59,367 nucleotides of DNA from RBG-13-68-16 sp050018455 (lineage in GTDB: Bacteria; Acidobacteriota; Thermoanaerobaculia; Thermoanaerobaculales; Thermoanaerobaculaceae), in NCBI GenBank assembly GCA_050018455.1, contig JBEKAA010000030.1:1-59367 (forward strand), in the 5' to 3' direction. Each line of letters opens with the position of its first letter. Position 1 is the first letter of the stretch. Below are positions 59,267 through 59,367 of the stretch, one piece after another. The notes under the pieces are model-generated. The model was not told the origin of the DNA and did not search any database. It saw only the letters and a program-made list of their open reading frames with translations. A program made the position numbers and the translations under genes.

Positions 59267-59365
59267 TCAAGCCACCTTGAGTCCTTGTTGGGCGCGGTAC
59301 TCGGCGGGGCTGACGTAGCCGAGGGCCGAGTGCGGGCGCCGGGTGTTGTAGCGGTGAATCCAGGC
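59267..59365 (-). mobile_element. C-terminal end of an IS3-family transposase (partial)
   Basis: Read on the minus strand the last 32 codons give AWIHRYNTRRPHSALGYVSP, then AEYRAQQGLKVA and TGA at 59267-59269. The Y-N-x-x-R-P-H-S-A-L-G-Y-x-S-P-x-E-Y pattern is the integrase-core C-terminus of IS3-family OrfB proteins. The rest lies beyond the window. The downstream insertion-sequence end would overlap the hydrolase start. Confidence 0.88.
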
Positions 59366-59367
59366 GT

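Noticed and set aside
1..59367. CRISPR arrays or tRNA/rRNA genes
   Set aside because: No regularly spaced direct repeats with unique spacers and no cloverleaf or rRNA-like sequence were found by reading; the repeats present are dispersed palindromes. A tRNA-finder run would be decisive.

Overview
The window is a GC-rich bacterial chromosome segment, almost fully coding outside its repeat-filled gaps. Several features fit an Acidobacteriota-like organism: a PEGA-tailed Ser/Thr kinase, a DHH-CBS-nucleotidyltransferase fusion for tRNA ends, SpoIIE-type phosphatases, many secreted peptidases and hydrolases, and abundant intergenic repeats including the common GTCATTCCGAGG...GAGGAATCTGGG type. That assignment is inference; no rRNA or other phylogenetic marker is present. 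I found no tRNA, rRNA or CRISPR array.

Layout. 0-6 kb: two secreted proteins, a coiled-coil lipoprotein divergent from a PEGA kinase, and a TPR protein. 5.8-15.7 kb: a long minus-strand housekeeping run transcribed as NfeD protease, slipin, SPOR protein, lipA, a C-N hydrolase, a deoxynucleoside kinase, lnt, prfB (with an intact programmed +1 frameshift), a glycosyltransferase and a CoA-type Nudix hydrolase, many joined by 4-bp start/stop overlaps. 15.7-16.6 kb: a PAP2 phosphatase. 16.66-19.68 kb: a complete lower-GC IS1595-type transposon with 21-bp inverted repeats and a target duplication. It carries a DNA methyltransferase fused to a nuclease-like domain and one or two small genes, and it split an older palindromic repeat. 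19.8-25.5 kb: a minus-strand operon of a degenerate PilT-like ATPase, a receiver-like protein, a MoxR ATPase, a DUF58 protein and a TgpA-type transglutaminase. 25.7-31 kb: nitroreductase, rsmD, a hypothetical protein, the tRNA 3'-end enzyme and a small c-type cytochrome. 31-36.4 kb: a squalene/phytoene synthase pair and a large M28 peptidase.

36.4-42.2 kb is accessory DNA: intergenic repeats, a HepT remnant, an AbrB antitoxin whose RelE-like toxin is cut by a repeat, an intact vapBC with a clear promoter and operator, and a repetitive beta-propeller secreted protein. 42.2-53.5 kb: a radical SAM/DUF2344 protein, an S10 carboxypeptidase, metallophosphoesterases, a zinc-finger-SpoIIE phosphatase, an MFS transporter and an SDR. 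53.6-57 kb holds the most unusual trio: a cell-wall amidase, a MamK-like bacterial actin and a SPOR protein, apparently one operon. The window ends with a RidA protein, a membrane protein, an alpha/beta hydrolase and the 3' end of an IS3-type transposase.

Repeats are a main theme. At least four families (ATACC-ended elements, GTCAAAGGGAAA palindromes, GAGGAGCAGAGGAGC/GTTCGAA palindromes and a 139-bp hairpin element) fill the gaps, often nested, often between convergent genes, and in several places they have truncated genes.
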